Shown here: in pieces, positions 23,301 to 31,532 of the stretch
Numbering within the stretch: position 1 is the first letter of the stretch
How the letters are laid out: each line of letters opens with the position of its first letter
Assembly: GCF_900091315.1 (NCBI RefSeq)
Contig: NZ_FLSP01000076.1
Span: forward strand, 1 to 43,995
Origin: Streptomyces sp. DI166
GTDB taxonomy: Bacteria; Actinomycetota; Actinomycetes; Streptomycetales; Streptomycetaceae
DNA length: 43,995 bases
Direction of reading: 5' to 3'
The notes under the pieces: model-generated
Seen by the model: only the letters and a program-made list of their open reading frames with translations
What the model was told of the DNA's origin: nothing
Database searches by the model: none
Program-made: the position numbers and the translations under genes

Positions 23301-24278
23301 GTGGCGACCGTCGTCCCCCTCAAGACCGCTTCCGGAGCGGTGACCGTGCGCACCGCCGCCGACCGGTACCTCGACTCCATCACCGTGGCGAACACCCGCC
23401 GGACCTACACCACGGCGCTCGGCAAGGTCTGCCCGGCGCTCGGCGAGGACCGGCCCCTGTCCACCGTCGCCGATGACGAGATCGGCCAGGCGCTCGAACA
23501 GCTCTGGGGCACGGCCGCCGTCGGCACCTGGAACGCCCGGCGTGGCGCGGTCGGCGGCTGGCTGGCCTGGTGCCACGAGGCGGGCCTGCAGCCGCCCCGC
23601 ATCCCGGCCTGGTGCAAGCGGGTGCCCGACCCCGGATCCGACACCCCGGTGCGCTCCAAGACCGCCATCGACCGGCTCATCGCCCGGCGCGACGTCGCCC
23701 TGCGCGAGAAGGTCACCTACCGGATGCTCTATGAGACCTGCGCCCGCGCCGACGAGCTGCTCGGCGTCAACATCGAGGACCTCAACCTCGCCGCCCGCCA
23801 GTGCCCGGTGAAGGCCAAGGGCGCCAAGGCGGTCCGCCGCCGCGGCCAGGCCCGCGAGGACTACGAGACCGAGACCATCTACTGGGACGCCGGCACCGCA
23901 CGGTTGCTGCCCCGCCTGATCGGCGAGCGCACCCGCGGCCCGCTGCTCGTCACCCACCGTCGGCCCGGCCCCGGCAAGGTCCTCACCCCGCGCGACGTCT
24001 GCCCCGACACCGGCCTGGCCCGCCTGTCCTACGGCCAGCTGCGCGCCCTGCTGGACCGGCACACCTGCGTCGGCGGCCAGGAGGGCACCGGCTGGGACCC
24101 GCACGAGTTCCGCCACTCCGGCCTGACCCACCTCGGCGAGCAGGGCGTTTCCCTGCTGCTGTTCATGGCGAAGTCCCGGCACAAGTCCGTCAGCGCCGCC
24201 CGGAAGTACTTCAAGCCCGGCGACGCCGCCCTCGCCGAGGTCACCAGCCTGCTGGCCCCCAGCGACAGTCAGCGTTGA
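23301..24278 (+). CDS. Tyrosine recombinase (integrase/resolvase type)
   Basis: 325 residues from GTG 23301, which follows AAGGAGAACC; the in-frame GTG at 23286 lacks a ribosome site. Catalytic set complete: R149 in YETCARADELLGVNIEDL, HEFRHSGLTHL with H268 and R271, H294 in SRHKS, and Y303 in ARKYFKP. The N-terminal SAM-like core-binding domain is present (VRTAADRYLDSITVANTRRTYTTAL). On a circular plasmid it may resolve multimers or integrate into a chromosomal site. No tRNA fragment was found that would mark an attP. Confidence 0.92.
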   Translation: MATVVPLKTASGAVTVRTAADRYLDSITVANTRRTYTTALGKVCPALGEDRPLSTVADDEIGQALEQLWGTAAVGTWNARRGAVGGWLAWCHEAGLQPPRIPAWCKRVPDPGSDTPVRSKTAIDRLIARRDVALREKVTYRMLYETCARADELLGVNIEDLNLAARQCPVKAKGAKAVRRRGQAREDYETETIYWDAGTARLLPRLIGERTRGPLLVTHRRPGPGKVLTPRDVCPDTGLARLSYGQLRALLDRHTCVGGQEGTGWDPHEFRHSGLTHLGEQGVSLLLFMAKSRHKSVSAARKYFKPGDAALAEVTSLLAPSDSQR

Positions 24279-24345
24279 ACCGGCCCGTTTGTCGGCACGC
24301 TCGGCAAGGATGGCCACACCATCAACGATCTCCGGGAGGGGACGC

Positions 24346-24717
24346 GTGACTAACGTCTGGATCATGAGGAAGGTCAAGGGATCGCCCGGTGGCAGGGGGG
24401 ACAGGCGCGTCCTGGTGCGGGCCGACACCATCACCTACCTGAGCGCCGACGACCACCAGGTCCGCGCCACCGAACTCGGCTCCGACGACCTCACGGTGCT
24501 GGCCGACGAGAAGGACGGCGGCCACGACGCCCCGCTTCTGCCGGAAGGCTTCAACGTGGACCTGCTGTTCGCCATCAGCGAGGCGCGGCGACGAGCCAGT
24601 GAGGCCAACGACGACCCGCACCAGGAGGACCGCGTCCTGGTCGCGCAGGTCTACGACGGCGGCTGGGTCTGGCGGGAGTTCCGGCCCTCCGAGCCCGAGC
24701 CCAAGCCCGAACCCTGA
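24346..24717 (+). CDS. Hypothetical protein, 123 residues
   Basis: GTG 24346 after GGGAGGGGACGC. Begins VTNVWIMRKVKGSPGGRGDR; beta-rich first half (RVLVRADTITYLSADDHQVRATELG), a central helix (FNVDLLFAISEARRRASEAN), and a C-terminal WVWREFRPSEPEPKPEP tail. No family recognised. It lies 67 bp after the recombinase and ends at a bidirectional terminator. Confidence 0.75.
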   Translation: MTNVWIMRKVKGSPGGRGDRRVLVRADTITYLSADDHQVRATELGSDDLTVLADEKDGGHDAPLLPEGFNVDLLFAISEARRRASEANDDPHQEDRVLVAQVYDGGWVWREFRPSEPEPKPEP

Positions 24718-24730
24718 CCGTCGAACACAC

Positions 24731-24769
24731 GAAGCCCCGGGGCTCAGGCCATGACGGCCCCGGGGCTTC
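24731..24769. terminator. Bidirectional terminator
   Basis: GAAGCCCCGGGG (24731) pairs with CCCCGGGGCTTC (ends 24769), between convergent genes ending at 24717 and 24815. Confidence 0.8.
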
Positions 24770-24814
24770 ACTGTGCACATGGGCACCCGGTTCAACGACC
24801 CGGGCCCGACCCGG

Positions 24815-25852
24815 TCACCGGCCGACCGGCTCCGGGTAGCGCTCCCGCCGGCGGCCGGGGTCGTCGACGCCGAGCCGGAGCCACGGCTCCCGGCGTTTCA
24901 GGCGCGGCAGCGTGGTGGCCAGCACGCCCACCGCGATGCCGTGGACGTCCTCGGTGAGTGCCTCCAGGCGCCGCTGGAGCAGGTGCTCCTCCAGGCCCGC
25001 CAGGACGACGTGCAGCGTCGGGAACCGCTCGCTGCGCATGTAGCGGTACCGGCGCCAGAACGGGAACGTCGTCCCGATGGTCCCGCGGGCGCCCTCCCAG
25101 CAGCGGTGTCCGGCATACCGCTCGTAGTCCCACACCTCCCGGGCGAGCCGGGCCCGGGGCATGGTGCCGTTGTCCACCTCGAACAGGCGCACCTCGCTGG
25201 TCTTCGTCGGCAAGGTAAGGACCGCGTCGGTGTTGAACGACAGCCCGGTCTCCTTGATGGCGTGGTTGACCTCCACCTGCCAGGCGGTCAGGTGCGCGCG
25301 GCCGCCGTAGGCGAGGATCGTCTCCGTCACCGCCAGGCCGTGACCGCCGTACCCGGCCCGGACAGCCCTCGCCCCCGTGCCGGCGCGCGGCCGCAGGGGC
25401 AGCTCCCCTCCGTCGGCCACGGCCTGCAGACCGCGCCGCGTCAGGTTCCAGATCGGCTCCTTGCCGTGCTTGCCGTTCGTATCCGCCAGGCCCTCCTCCT
25501 CCAGGTCCCGCAGCGCTCGCCGCACGTACGACCGGCCGTCCGCGTCTTCCGCCGTGACCACCCGCGCCATCTGCCGCACCGTGGCTATCCGCACACAGCC
25601 GAGCATCCGCAGCACATCTCCCCTGACTCGGGGAGCCGTGAGGGGAGAGGACCTCTGCCCCTCATCTGACGAAGCAGGGGCAGGGAGAGAGGTGTCGGCA
25701 TCGCTCACGCCCCCTTGTCCAGGGGCCTGACCTGCGCCGACAGCGGCGGCCGGCGAATCGTTCGCGGCACTGGATGCGGCACTGGAATCCGGGCCGTTTT
25801 CCGGCTCTCCGGAACCCTCCGGGACGGATGATCCGTGGTCGTTGTACGTCAT
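24815..25852 (-). CDS. Replication-relaxation family protein (Replic_Relax, PF13814-like)
   Basis: 345 residues from ATG 25852 with GAGGAG 9 bp upstream. A disordered acidic N-terminus of about 70 residues is followed by a winged helix (DVLRMLGCVRIATVRQMARV, SYVRRALRDLEEEGLAD, PIWNLTRRGLQAV). After it come the family-typical GGHGLAVTETILAY and the nuclease-like RLFEVDNGTMPRARLAREVWDYERY. The family is widespread on actinomycete mobile elements and is named for plasmid replication relaxation. Whether it acts at an origin here is unknown. A stem-loop separates it from the gene at 24346. Confidence 0.85.
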   Translation of the reverse strand: MTYNDHGSSVPEGSGEPENGPDSSAASSAANDSPAAAVGAGQAPGQGGVSDADTSLPAPASSDEGQRSSPLTAPRVRGDVLRMLGCVRIATVRQMARVVTAEDADGRSYVRRALRDLEEEGLADTNGKHGKEPIWNLTRRGLQAVADGGELPLRPRAGTGARAVRAGYGGHGLAVTETILAYGGRAHLTAWQVEVNHAIKETGLSFNTDAVLTLPTKTSEVRLFEVDNGTMPRARLAREVWDYERYAGHRCWEGARGTIGTTFPFWRRYRYMRSERFPTLHVVLAGLEEHLLQRRLEALTEDVHGIAVGVLATTLPRLKRREPWLRLGVDDPGRRRERYPEPVGR

Positions 25853-25984
25853 GAGCGGCACTCCTCATCAGCCGCGCGGACCTCCCCGGACGGAGATCCG
25901 CTCTCATCCCGTACAGGTCTGGATGATCATGCTCGTGTGACATTGCGAGCCGTACTTTTTCCGAGCGCCTCCGTTGAGCCCGGC

Positions 25985-26350
25985 ATGGAACTGCCCGACC
26001 GGGCCGCGCCCGGCGTCGAAACCCTGGCTTCGGAGGCCGCCGACGCCGCCTGCGCGCTCGCCGACGCGGCCGGCCCCACCGCGTGGAACCTCGCGGCCGC
26101 CGAGGACGCGGCCGAGGCCATCGACACGCTCGCGCAGGCCCTCGCCGCGATCGACCCCGAGGCGGCCCGGCTCCTGGCGGTCGTCCCGGCTGCCACCAAG
26201 GCCCTGCTGCGTCACCTCGGACAGGACCAGGGCGACGGCGTCGCCGAGCAGACCGTGGCCGCCGTTCCGTCTCCCCGGGCACCGAAGCCCCGTCGGCGCG
26301 GCCTTGGGCCCGGTTGGCAAGGCGTCCGGGAGCCGTCAGCGGAACGCTGA
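25985..26350 (+). CDS. Hypothetical Ala-rich helical protein
   Basis: 121 residues from ATG 25985 (GTG 25937 would add 16 residues; neither has a clear ribosome site). Almost entirely Ala-rich amphipathic helix (VETLASEAADAACALADAAG, EDAAEAIDTLAQALAAIDPEAARLLAVVPAATKALLRHLG) with a basic tail (RAPKPRRRGLGPGWQG). Its TGA lies inside the Family B palindrome at 26335. Divergent from the replication-relaxation gene. Confidence 0.6.
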   Translation: MELPDRAAPGVETLASEAADAACALADAAGPTAWNLAAAEDAAEAIDTLAQALAAIDPEAARLLAVVPAATKALLRHLGQDQGDGVAEQTVAAVPSPRAPKPRRRGLGPGWQGVREPSAER

Positions 26351-26351
26351 C
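26335..26351. promoter_or_regulatory. Family B palindrome overlapping a stop codon
   Basis: GTCAGCGGAACGCTGAC, both half sites intact. Followed by ACACCC, as is the site at 30710. Confidence 0.6.
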
Positions 26352-26735
26352 ACCCGCTGCGGTAGCCCATCAGGTACTCACCGCCGAACGAACTGGCTTT
26401 CCTTGACACTCGCTGTGCTTCTATCTCATCAGCGTGCGGTTATGCGAACGGTTCACCTAGCGCAGTAGCCCAGTAATAGCGCTAGCGGAAATGCGAGCCG
26501 TTAGGCGATTGGTGTCCCGCCCTTGCTGGCGGAGGCGGATCCGCTGCCGCGTCCTATGGCCAGCCGCTACCTTGGAGGCGGCCGCCACACGTCGGCCTGA
26601 CTCCGAGCCGCGGCCCGCCCACGCCGGGGGCGGCAACGAGGACAAGGGGCCCCGCTTCACGTGCCGCATCGTCCGCCTGTCTGTGGTCCTCACGGCGGGG
26701 ATGCGTGGGATCTCCGCTGGCCTTTGGAGACGACC
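26351..26735. other. 385-bp gap with Family A site 2; no gene supported
   Basis: AT-richer stretch at about 26390-26500 containing TTGACA at 26403, a half site CTAGCG at 26457 and the Family A core at 26478-26490. It is likely a control region for the plus-strand gene at 26736 or an accessory origin element. No coding frame with a ribosome site is seen. Confidence 0.4.
26478..26490. promoter_or_regulatory. Family A palindrome, site 2
   Basis: CGCTAGCG core with the right arm GGAA intact and the left arm degenerate (AGCGCTAGCGGAA). It lies about 140 bp from the Family B site at 26335. Confidence 0.5.
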
Positions 26736-27749
26736 GTGACCACCGACAAGCAGTTCAAGCGCGCGGCCCGAGAACTCGCCGAGCGTGAAGGAATCTCGTA
26801 CACCGCGGCTCGCCGCCGCCTCGCTGCGGCTCCCGAACCCTCCGTCAGTGATCCGCTGACGGAAGCGTCGACTGCCATTGAGAGCCACCAGGAGCCGACT
26901 CCCCCGCGCATCTACCGCACCGCCGGCGTCCCGTGCCCGGTCGACTGCGACGGCACCGCGCACCCGAACGCCGTGTGCTGGCTGTGGCGGCCGGAGGACT
27001 CGAAGGGAGTCCGGCACGAGGTGCGGCGCGCGGCGCAGCTTCCCAACGGGCGGGCAGCAGAGGTCTGCTGGCGGTACGAGCCGAAGCCGGGAAACGGGTC
27101 CTTCCATGCCCGGGAGGCCAGGTGGCTGCTCGCCCTGGTCTACGCGATGCTCACCGACCAGCACCCCGAACTGCGCCCCGGCCGGGCAGAGCTGCGGGCC
27201 GCCGTCGAGACGGACGACCAGGACGCGGTCGACGCGGTCATGGAGCCGCTGGACCGGGCGGCGGCCCGGCTGCTGACGAAGGTCCCGGAGCAGTGGTGGG
27301 GCGAGGTGAAGCCGCGCCTGGACGCCTACGCCGCGTTCGTCGAGAACGACGACCGGCCGCTGCAGACCTGGCAGGAGATCGACGACCGGCACTGGGTTGG
27401 CCGCCTGGTCGACCGGTGGCGTCAGGCGTGGCGGGAGACGCACCTGAACATGCACGGCTTTTACGAGGCGCCCGGCGTGCTGTGGCTCGCCCCGAAGGGC
27501 TGGCTGGACACCCTCCTGGTCGACCGGCACGGCGGGTACGGCCCCGGCGCCCGGGTCCGCCTCGCCGACGGCCGTCCCGCCGTGGTGTACGCGGCGGAGT
27601 GGGTCGGTGAGGGTGAACCCGTCGCCTACCGGATCCGCGAACTGGAACCGGGCCAGCACGGCAACGCCGGGAAACTCGTGCCGTCGCTCACCAGCGACGA
27701 ACGCATGCCGCGCGACCAGATCGCCGGGGAGTTGGACATCCAGGCGTAA
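26736..27749 (+). CDS. Hypothetical plasmid protein with N-terminal HTH-like segment
   Basis: 337 residues from GTG 26736, 6 bp after GGAGA. The N-terminus (DKQFKRAARELAEREGISYTAARRRL) is the short HTH-like segment often found on Streptomyces plasmid proteins. The middle has CPVDCDGTAHPNAVCWLW, a possible metal site, then a long helical region (ARWLLALVYAMLTDQHPELRPG, PLQTWQEIDDRHWVGRLVDRW). No enzyme motif recognised. A Family B palindrome lies in codons 37-42. It ends in a structured 500-bp convergent gap. Confidence 0.78.
   Translation: MTTDKQFKRAARELAEREGISYTAARRRLAAAPEPSVSDPLTEASTAIESHQEPTPPRIYRTAGVPCPVDCDGTAHPNAVCWLWRPEDSKGVRHEVRRAAQLPNGRAAEVCWRYEPKPGNGSFHAREARWLLALVYAMLTDQHPELRPGRAELRAAVETDDQDAVDAVMEPLDRAAARLLTKVPEQWWGEVKPRLDAYAAFVENDDRPLQTWQEIDDRHWVGRLVDRWRQAWRETHLNMHGFYEAPGVLWLAPKGWLDTLLVDRHGGYGPGARVRLADGRPAVVYAAEWVGEGEPVAYRIRELEPGQHGNAGKLVPSLTSDERMPRDQIAGELDIQA
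26844..26860. promoter_or_regulatory. Family B palindrome inside a coding region
   Basis: GTCAGTGATCCGCTGAC, with flanks TCC and GGA extending the dyad. One half-site base differs from consensus. Confidence 0.5.
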
Positions 27750-27761
27750 CCCCGGTGGCCG

Positions 27762-27785
27762 CTGGGGGCCTTCGCCGGCCCCCAG
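27762..27785 (+). terminator. Hairpin 13 bp after 27749
   Basis: CTGGGGGCC / GGCCCCCAG, perfect 9-bp stem with a 6-nt loop. Confidence 0.7.
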
Positions 27786-27805
27786 ACCCCCGCTGCCCCG
27801 GCGCC

Positions 27806-27854
27806 CTGCAGCGCGGACCGGTATCGCCGTGGCGGACCGCCGTCCGCGCTGCAG
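27806..27854. repeat. 13-bp inverted repeat
   Basis: CTGCAGCGCGGAC (27806-27818) and GTCCGCGCTGCAG (27842-27854) are perfect complements around a 23-nt spacer. It is the second of four dyads in this gene-free gap (27750-28267). Confidence 0.6.
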
Positions 27855-27998
27855 AACACCGGGGACGTATTCACCCCCGGAGCGCCCTCGGTCCGACAGG
27901 TTCGGCGAAGAGTGTCTTCGCCCATGACTTGCTGCCCCTGGGATTGGAAACTCCGCCGGAAACTCGCGGGTGTAAAACCACCTATAAACCAGCGTGTG

Positions 27999-28143
27999 AC
28001 TCACTGCTCTCCGCACCCCCGCCCTGACCTGCGGGGACCTGCCTGCCGGAGACGACACCACCCGCGCTCCTCGTCCCTCAAGCGTGGGTGGTGTCGTCTC
28101 AGTCAGTCAGGAGGTCAGGGCGGGGGTGCGGAGAGCAGTGAGT
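27999..28143. repeat. 145-nt nested cruciform: perfect 32-bp outer arms, 20-bp inner arms
   Basis: Outer arms 27999-28030 and 28112-28143 are perfect complements over 32 bp. Inner arms 28049-28068 and 28081-28100 match at 19 of 20 positions with a 12-nt loop. The structure lies between convergent genes (27749 and 28268) in DNA with no ORF. It is far longer than the terminators elsewhere in this plasmid. An accessory origin, single-strand initiation site or remnant mobile element is possible. Confidence 0.7.
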
Positions 28144-28220
28144 TGAGGTCAGGAAAACAGGAAGGTTCAGCGGGAGTTTGCGGGCGATGGGAAAGCCCGG
28201 AGAGGCGGGGAAAGGGGAAA

Positions 28221-28252
28221 GCCGGTGCCCGGGAGAAACCCGGAGCACCGGC
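28221..28252 (-). terminator. Terminator of the minus-strand gene at 28268
   Basis: GCCGGTGC-CCGGG pairs with CCCGG-A-GCACCGGC, with a 5-nt AGAAA loop. Confidence 0.7.
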
Positions 28253-28267
28253 TGGAGAGGCGGACGG

Positions 28268-28984
28268 TCAGGTGGTGGGCACGGCGGAGGCCGGCGGCGC
28301 GGGGTGAACCTCAAGCCACTCGCGGGGGGTGAACGGTGACGTCTCGTCGGGGCCGTCCTCATAGCCGGGGTCGGTCCGCCGCATCTTCATCATCGGGTAG
28401 TACGCCTGCGGGTCGGGCGCGGGTTGGTCGGCGAGGACCAGGCCGTGGACGCTGTAGTCCCGGCCGACCAGGGTGACCTCCTGGCCCCGCAGGTAACTCC
28501 AGTCGACGCCGAGCGGGTACGTCGGGAGCCGGGGCGAGCAGTACGGCGGGTTGTGCCAGTGGTGGTCACCGATGCCGTCGCGGTACTCGAGGCCGCACTT
28601 CCAGCAGCGGGTGTAGTCGGCGGTCCTCTTGCGGTCGTCCTCGCACAGGTAGCAGTCCGGGTCGTGCTCGGAGTGCTCGGCGTAGTCCCGGGTCACCTCG
28701 GCGTCGATGCGGGCCTCCTCGGCGGCCTCGGCGCAGTAGCAGGCATCGCAGGTGGTGCAGACGCCGCAGCCGCCGCACAGCGCCTTGTAGTGGTGACCGC
28801 AGGCCGGGTTGACGTCGTTGGACGGGTCGCCGCTCCAGGCGGAGATCCACGGGCCCCCGTCGCCGGGGAACGTCTTCGGCGGGGCGGATTCCTCGGCGGC
28901 CCGCAGAGCGGTGGTGAACTTCTCGCCCTGGCGCGCGGCGGCGCGGGCCTTCTTCGAGGCGGTCGACTGCTTCTTCGGCGACAT
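28268..28984 (-). CDS. Cys-rich zinc-binding hypothetical protein
   Basis: 238 residues from ATG 28984 after TGGAGTGCGC. A basic N-terminus (SPKKQSTASKKARAAARQG) is followed by a dense Cys cluster (CGHHYKALCGGCGVCTTCDACYC, about 62-84), then CYLCEDD and CWKCGLEY, enough for three zinc sites. The C-terminal third is unremarkable (VDWSYLRGQEVTLVGRDYSVHGLVL). The pattern suggests a structural zinc protein or HNH-like scaffold, but the HNH histidines cannot be placed. It follows parAB on the same strand after a terminator. Confidence 0.78.
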   Translation of the reverse strand: MSPKKQSTASKKARAAARQGEKFTTALRAAEESAPPKTFPGDGGPWISAWSGDPSNDVNPACGHHYKALCGGCGVCTTCDACYCAEAAEEARIDAEVTRDYAEHSEHDPDCYLCEDDRKRTADYTRCWKCGLEYRDGIGDHHWHNPPYCSPRLPTYPLGVDWSYLRGQEVTLVGRDYSVHGLVLADQPAPDPQAYYPMMKMRRTDPGYEDGPDETSPFTPREWLEVHPAPPASAVPTT

Positions 28985-29198
28985 GCGCACTCCAGACGCG
29001 GCGGTCTCCCACGCTCCCGCCGGCCAAGTACGTCGGGGCCGAGCAGGACAACACGATGGTGATGAACTCCGCGGGCCCCGAGAGACCTTGACCGACTGTG
29101 CCCTGGCGGCGTGGGCGCCGGGCGGCGGTGGACGGCAGTACGCGTCTAGCCGTACGAGAACGGTAGCGCCCGCCACTGACAGGGCACCAGGAAGCGGC

Positions 29199-29232
29199 GA
29201 GCGGCCCCGTGGACAGTTCCACGGGACCGCTC
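29199..29232 (-). terminator. Terminator of the parAB operon
   Basis: GAGCGG and CCGCTC flank a perfect CCCGTGGA / TCCACGGG stem with a CAGT loop, 14 bp after the parB-like stop. Confidence 0.7.
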
Positions 29233-29245
29233 GTGACGGATGAAG

Positions 29246-29617
29246 TCAGGACGCCTCGGACCGCTGCTCCTGGTCCGCCTTCGGCACCTTGGGCAGCTTC
29301 CCGGTCCGCCGCAGGTACGCGGCGTAGTGGGCGATCGCCGCGTCGGCGACGTCCTGCGGGCCCATGCCCGTCTCCTCGCCGATCTCGGTGACGAGCTGGT
29401 CGGTCTCCAGCAGGACGCGCACGTTCATCATCACGCGGGTCGGGCCGGGCTTGCGGCCGCGCCGGCGGGGCGGGAGCCCCAGCTGCGTCCGGCTGTTCGG
29501 CGTCACGGAGGTGCGCTTCTTCGCGGGCGGGCGGACGTCGTCGCCGACCTTGATGTCCTCGTCGTCGTCCGGCAGCTGCGGGTCGTCGTCTGCGGTACGG
29601 GTGCGCTGCGCTGTCAC
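29246..29617 (-). CDS. parB: ParB-type partner, ribbon-helix-helix-like DNA-binding protein
   Basis: 123 residues from GTG 29617, overlapping the parA stop (GTGA). Disordered acidic and basic N-terminal half (RTADDDPQLPDDDEDIKVGD, RRRGRKPGPT). The C-terminal MMNVRVLLETDQLVTEIGEE and TGMGPQDVADAAIAHYAAYL fit a strand followed by two helices, as in ribbon-helix-helix centromere proteins of type Ib partition loci. By position it should bind a centromere and stimulate ParA. Family A site 3 upstream of parA is one candidate target. Confidence 0.75.
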   Translation of the reverse strand: MTAQRTRTADDDPQLPDDDEDIKVGDDVRPPAKKRTSVTPNSRTQLGLPPRRRGRKPGPTRVMMNVRVLLETDQLVTEIGEETGMGPQDVADAAIAHYAAYLRRTGKLPKVPKADQEQRSEAS

Positions 29618-30430
29618 GGGAGGGGAATCTCCTTCAGGAAGGTCTGGGTGAGCAGTTCGTAGGTGGCGCGGATCTCCGGGAGCCGGTCGCCCTTGGACTC
29701 GTCGAGGGAGATGCCGTTGTTGTTGCTCGTGGCCAGCTGCTCGATGAACTTCACCGTCGGGTCCCAGACGAGCGGGCCGAAGATCCGGCGGATCGAGTCG
29801 CGCTGCTCGTTCTGGCGGACGGTGTCCTTGTAGCGGTTGATGATGACGCCGCGCAGCGACAGGCCCGGGTTGGCGAGGTCCTTGGGTGCCTTGTGCTCGA
29901 TGAAGTCGCGGACGCGTTTGGCGCCCTCGATCGAGTAGAAGTCGGCCTCGGTCACGATCACCGCATCGTGCGCCGCGGCGAGCCCGAGCTGGGTGAGGTG
30001 GAACAGGCTCGGCGGGCAGTCGATGAGCGTGTAGTCGACCGCGTCGTCGACGCCCTCCAGCGCCTTCTCCAGCCGCCGCCAGGCGCCCGCGATCCCGGCC
30101 TCCGACATCCGGTTCTCCAGGGGGAAGCCGGGCGGGGGCGATGGAGATGCGCTCGGCGTAGTCGCACGTCCAGGCGATCGGCTGGAAGACCTCGCGGGCG
30201 GAGCCCAGCGCGTCGCTATCCGTGTTGGCCTTGATGGCCTGGCTGATCGTGGGCTGCTTCTTCGCCGGGTCGTAGTGCCACCCGAACATCTGCGAGCTGT
30301 TGCCCTGCGGGTCCATGTCGACCACGAACACCCGCTTGCCCGCCTTCGCCAGTCCCTCGGCGAGGCGGACGGTGGTGCCGGATTTCCCGACTCCGCCCTT
30401 GTTGTTGACCATTGCGACCCGTCGGGCCAT
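29614..30430 (-). pseudogene. parA: ParA-family partition ATPase, frameshifted as read
   Basis: ATG 30430 follows GGAGGAAC. The N-terminal part is in one frame: VNNKGGVGKSGTTVRLAEGL (deviant Walker A at 11-17), VFVVDMDPQGNSSQMFG and ERISIAPA. From about 30125 the rest continues in another frame: LENRMSEAGIAGAWRRLEKA, DYTLIDCPPSL, VIVTEADFYSIEGAKR, GVIINRYKDT and EIPLP-stop. The switch falls at two runs of five Gs on the plus strand (30120-30124 and 30134-30138); one base fewer in either restores a single protein of about 271 residues. All ParA motifs are otherwise present, so a sequencing error is as likely as real loss. Confidence 0.85.
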
Positions 30431-30634
30431 CGTTCCTCCAATCCGCTCGCCCGGCTCGTCGCAGGCCAGCTCGTAGGCTTCGACCCGGCATGGCGCGGGC
30501 CCGGTCCGGGCCCGCGCGCAACACCGGACGCTCGCGCTTCAGCGAGCGTTACCGGTCATCATGACGGCTCGCTGCACCAGGTGCTGACAGGCTCGTCAAC
30601 CCGAGATCCGAGCCGATCAGCTAACCCGTCTTCA

Positions 30635-30649
30635 TTCTCGCTAGCGGAA
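30635..30649. promoter_or_regulatory. Family A palindrome, site 3, upstream of parA
   Basis: TTCTCGCTAGCGGAA: core CGCTAGCG, right arm intact. It lies in the 328-bp divergent region between parA (30430) and the HTH gene (30759), 60 bp from the paired Family B sites. Confidence 0.58.
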
Positions 30650-30709
30650 AAGGTCGCTAAAACAGTCGCTTATGCGCTGACTGGTTCAGATCGCTCAACC
30701 GTTAGCCGT

Positions 30710-30754
30710 GTCAGCGGAATGCTGACACCCGTGATGTGTCAGTGGAATGCTGAC
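30710..30754. promoter_or_regulatory. Two tandem Family B palindromes covering the start region of the HTH gene
   Basis: GTCAGCGGAATGCTGAC at 30710-30726 and GTCAGTGGAATGCTGAC at 30738-30754, 28 bp apart. The second ends 4 bp before ATG 30759, where no ribosome site is present. If the mRNA is leaderless, the pair would cover the promoter and allow autoregulation. Confidence 0.62.
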
Positions 30755-30758
30755 GCCC

Positions 30759-31532
30759 ATGGCGATCGACCCCGTGCGGCACCACGAGATCAAGCAGGCG
30801 GCCGAGAAGCTCCTCCAGGAGCGCTACGGCAAACCCGACGGCCCCGGCGTGACCGGGCAGCAGGCCATGGAGGCGGTCCTCCGGGCGGTCAACGGCTTCG
30901 CTCCCTTCGGTGAACAGCCGCGCGAGGTGCCGGCCGAGGAGATCCTGGCCGCGCTGACACAGGTGGCGGAGGCCCGGGAGCGCCTGGACCGCATGGAGCT
31001 GCGGCTCATCGAGTCCGCTCGTGAGCGCGGCGCCTCCTGGCAGAAGGTCGCCGACTCGCTCGGGCTGGAGAAGCGGCAGTCCGCCGAGGGACGCGCCCTG
31101 CGTCTGCAGGGCGCGGTCAAGAGCTACCGGTCCAACGGCCGTGACGTGGGCTCCCAGCGGCTCGAAAAGGCACGTCAGCGGGCCGCTGACGCCTGGTGCG
31201 AGAGCCAGGCGGACCGGATCCGCGACGTCGCCGAGCGGCTCATCGACACCTCCGAAGCCTGGGGAGACGCGGCGGCCGGCGACGTCCTCACCCGCAGCTA
31301 CTTCCAGATGCTGGGGGCCCGCCTCGCCTCCGACGGCGACGCCAAGGACCTGCTCGACACCATGGAGAGCCTGCGGATCTCGCTTGTGCCGTACGGACGC
31401 CCGGAGCCCCAGCCGACCGGCAAGCACGCGGCGGCCGCCGCCAAGGCCCGCGATGACCTGGTCGCGCTGCACGTCGAGGTCTCCACCGCCCGCTACGCCG
31501 TCACCAGCGCCCGCGACGGAGGCAAGCCGTGA
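30759..31532 (+). CDS. HTH DNA-binding protein, candidate Family B ligand
   Basis: 257 residues from ATG 30759; ATG 30747 lies inside an operator-like palindrome. Neither has a ribosome site, so a leaderless message is likely. Residues 76-105 (RLIESARERGASWQKVADSLGLEKRQSAEGRAL) read as an HTH, and the rest is helical. A perfect Family B site lies inside the gene at 31174. Its stop overlaps the GTG of the recombinase-like gene, forming a two-gene operon opposite parA. Regulator or partition accessory protein is inferred. Confidence 0.78.
   Translation: MAIDPVRHHEIKQAAEKLLQERYGKPDGPGVTGQQAMEAVLRAVNGFAPFGEQPREVPAEEILAALTQVAEARERLDRMELRLIESARERGASWQKVADSLGLEKRQSAEGRALRLQGAVKSYRSNGRDVGSQRLEKARQRAADAWCESQADRIRDVAERLIDTSEAWGDAAAGDVLTRSYFQMLGARLASDGDAKDLLDTMESLRISLVPYGRPEPQPTGKHAAAAAKARDDLVALHVEVSTARYAVTSARDGGKP
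31174..31190. promoter_or_regulatory. Family B palindrome inside the HTH gene
   Basis: GTCAGCGGGCCGCTGAC, perfect 7-3-7 dyad. Confidence 0.52.

Noticed and set aside
27999..28143. Insertion-sequence terminal inverted repeats
   Set aside because: The arms enclose only 81 bp with no transposase frame and no target-site duplication is visible.
30710..30754. Canonical actinobacterial chromosomal parS (TGTTTCACGTGAAACA)
   Set aside because: No match to that sequence was noticed here or elsewhere in the window. The palindromes seen are different.
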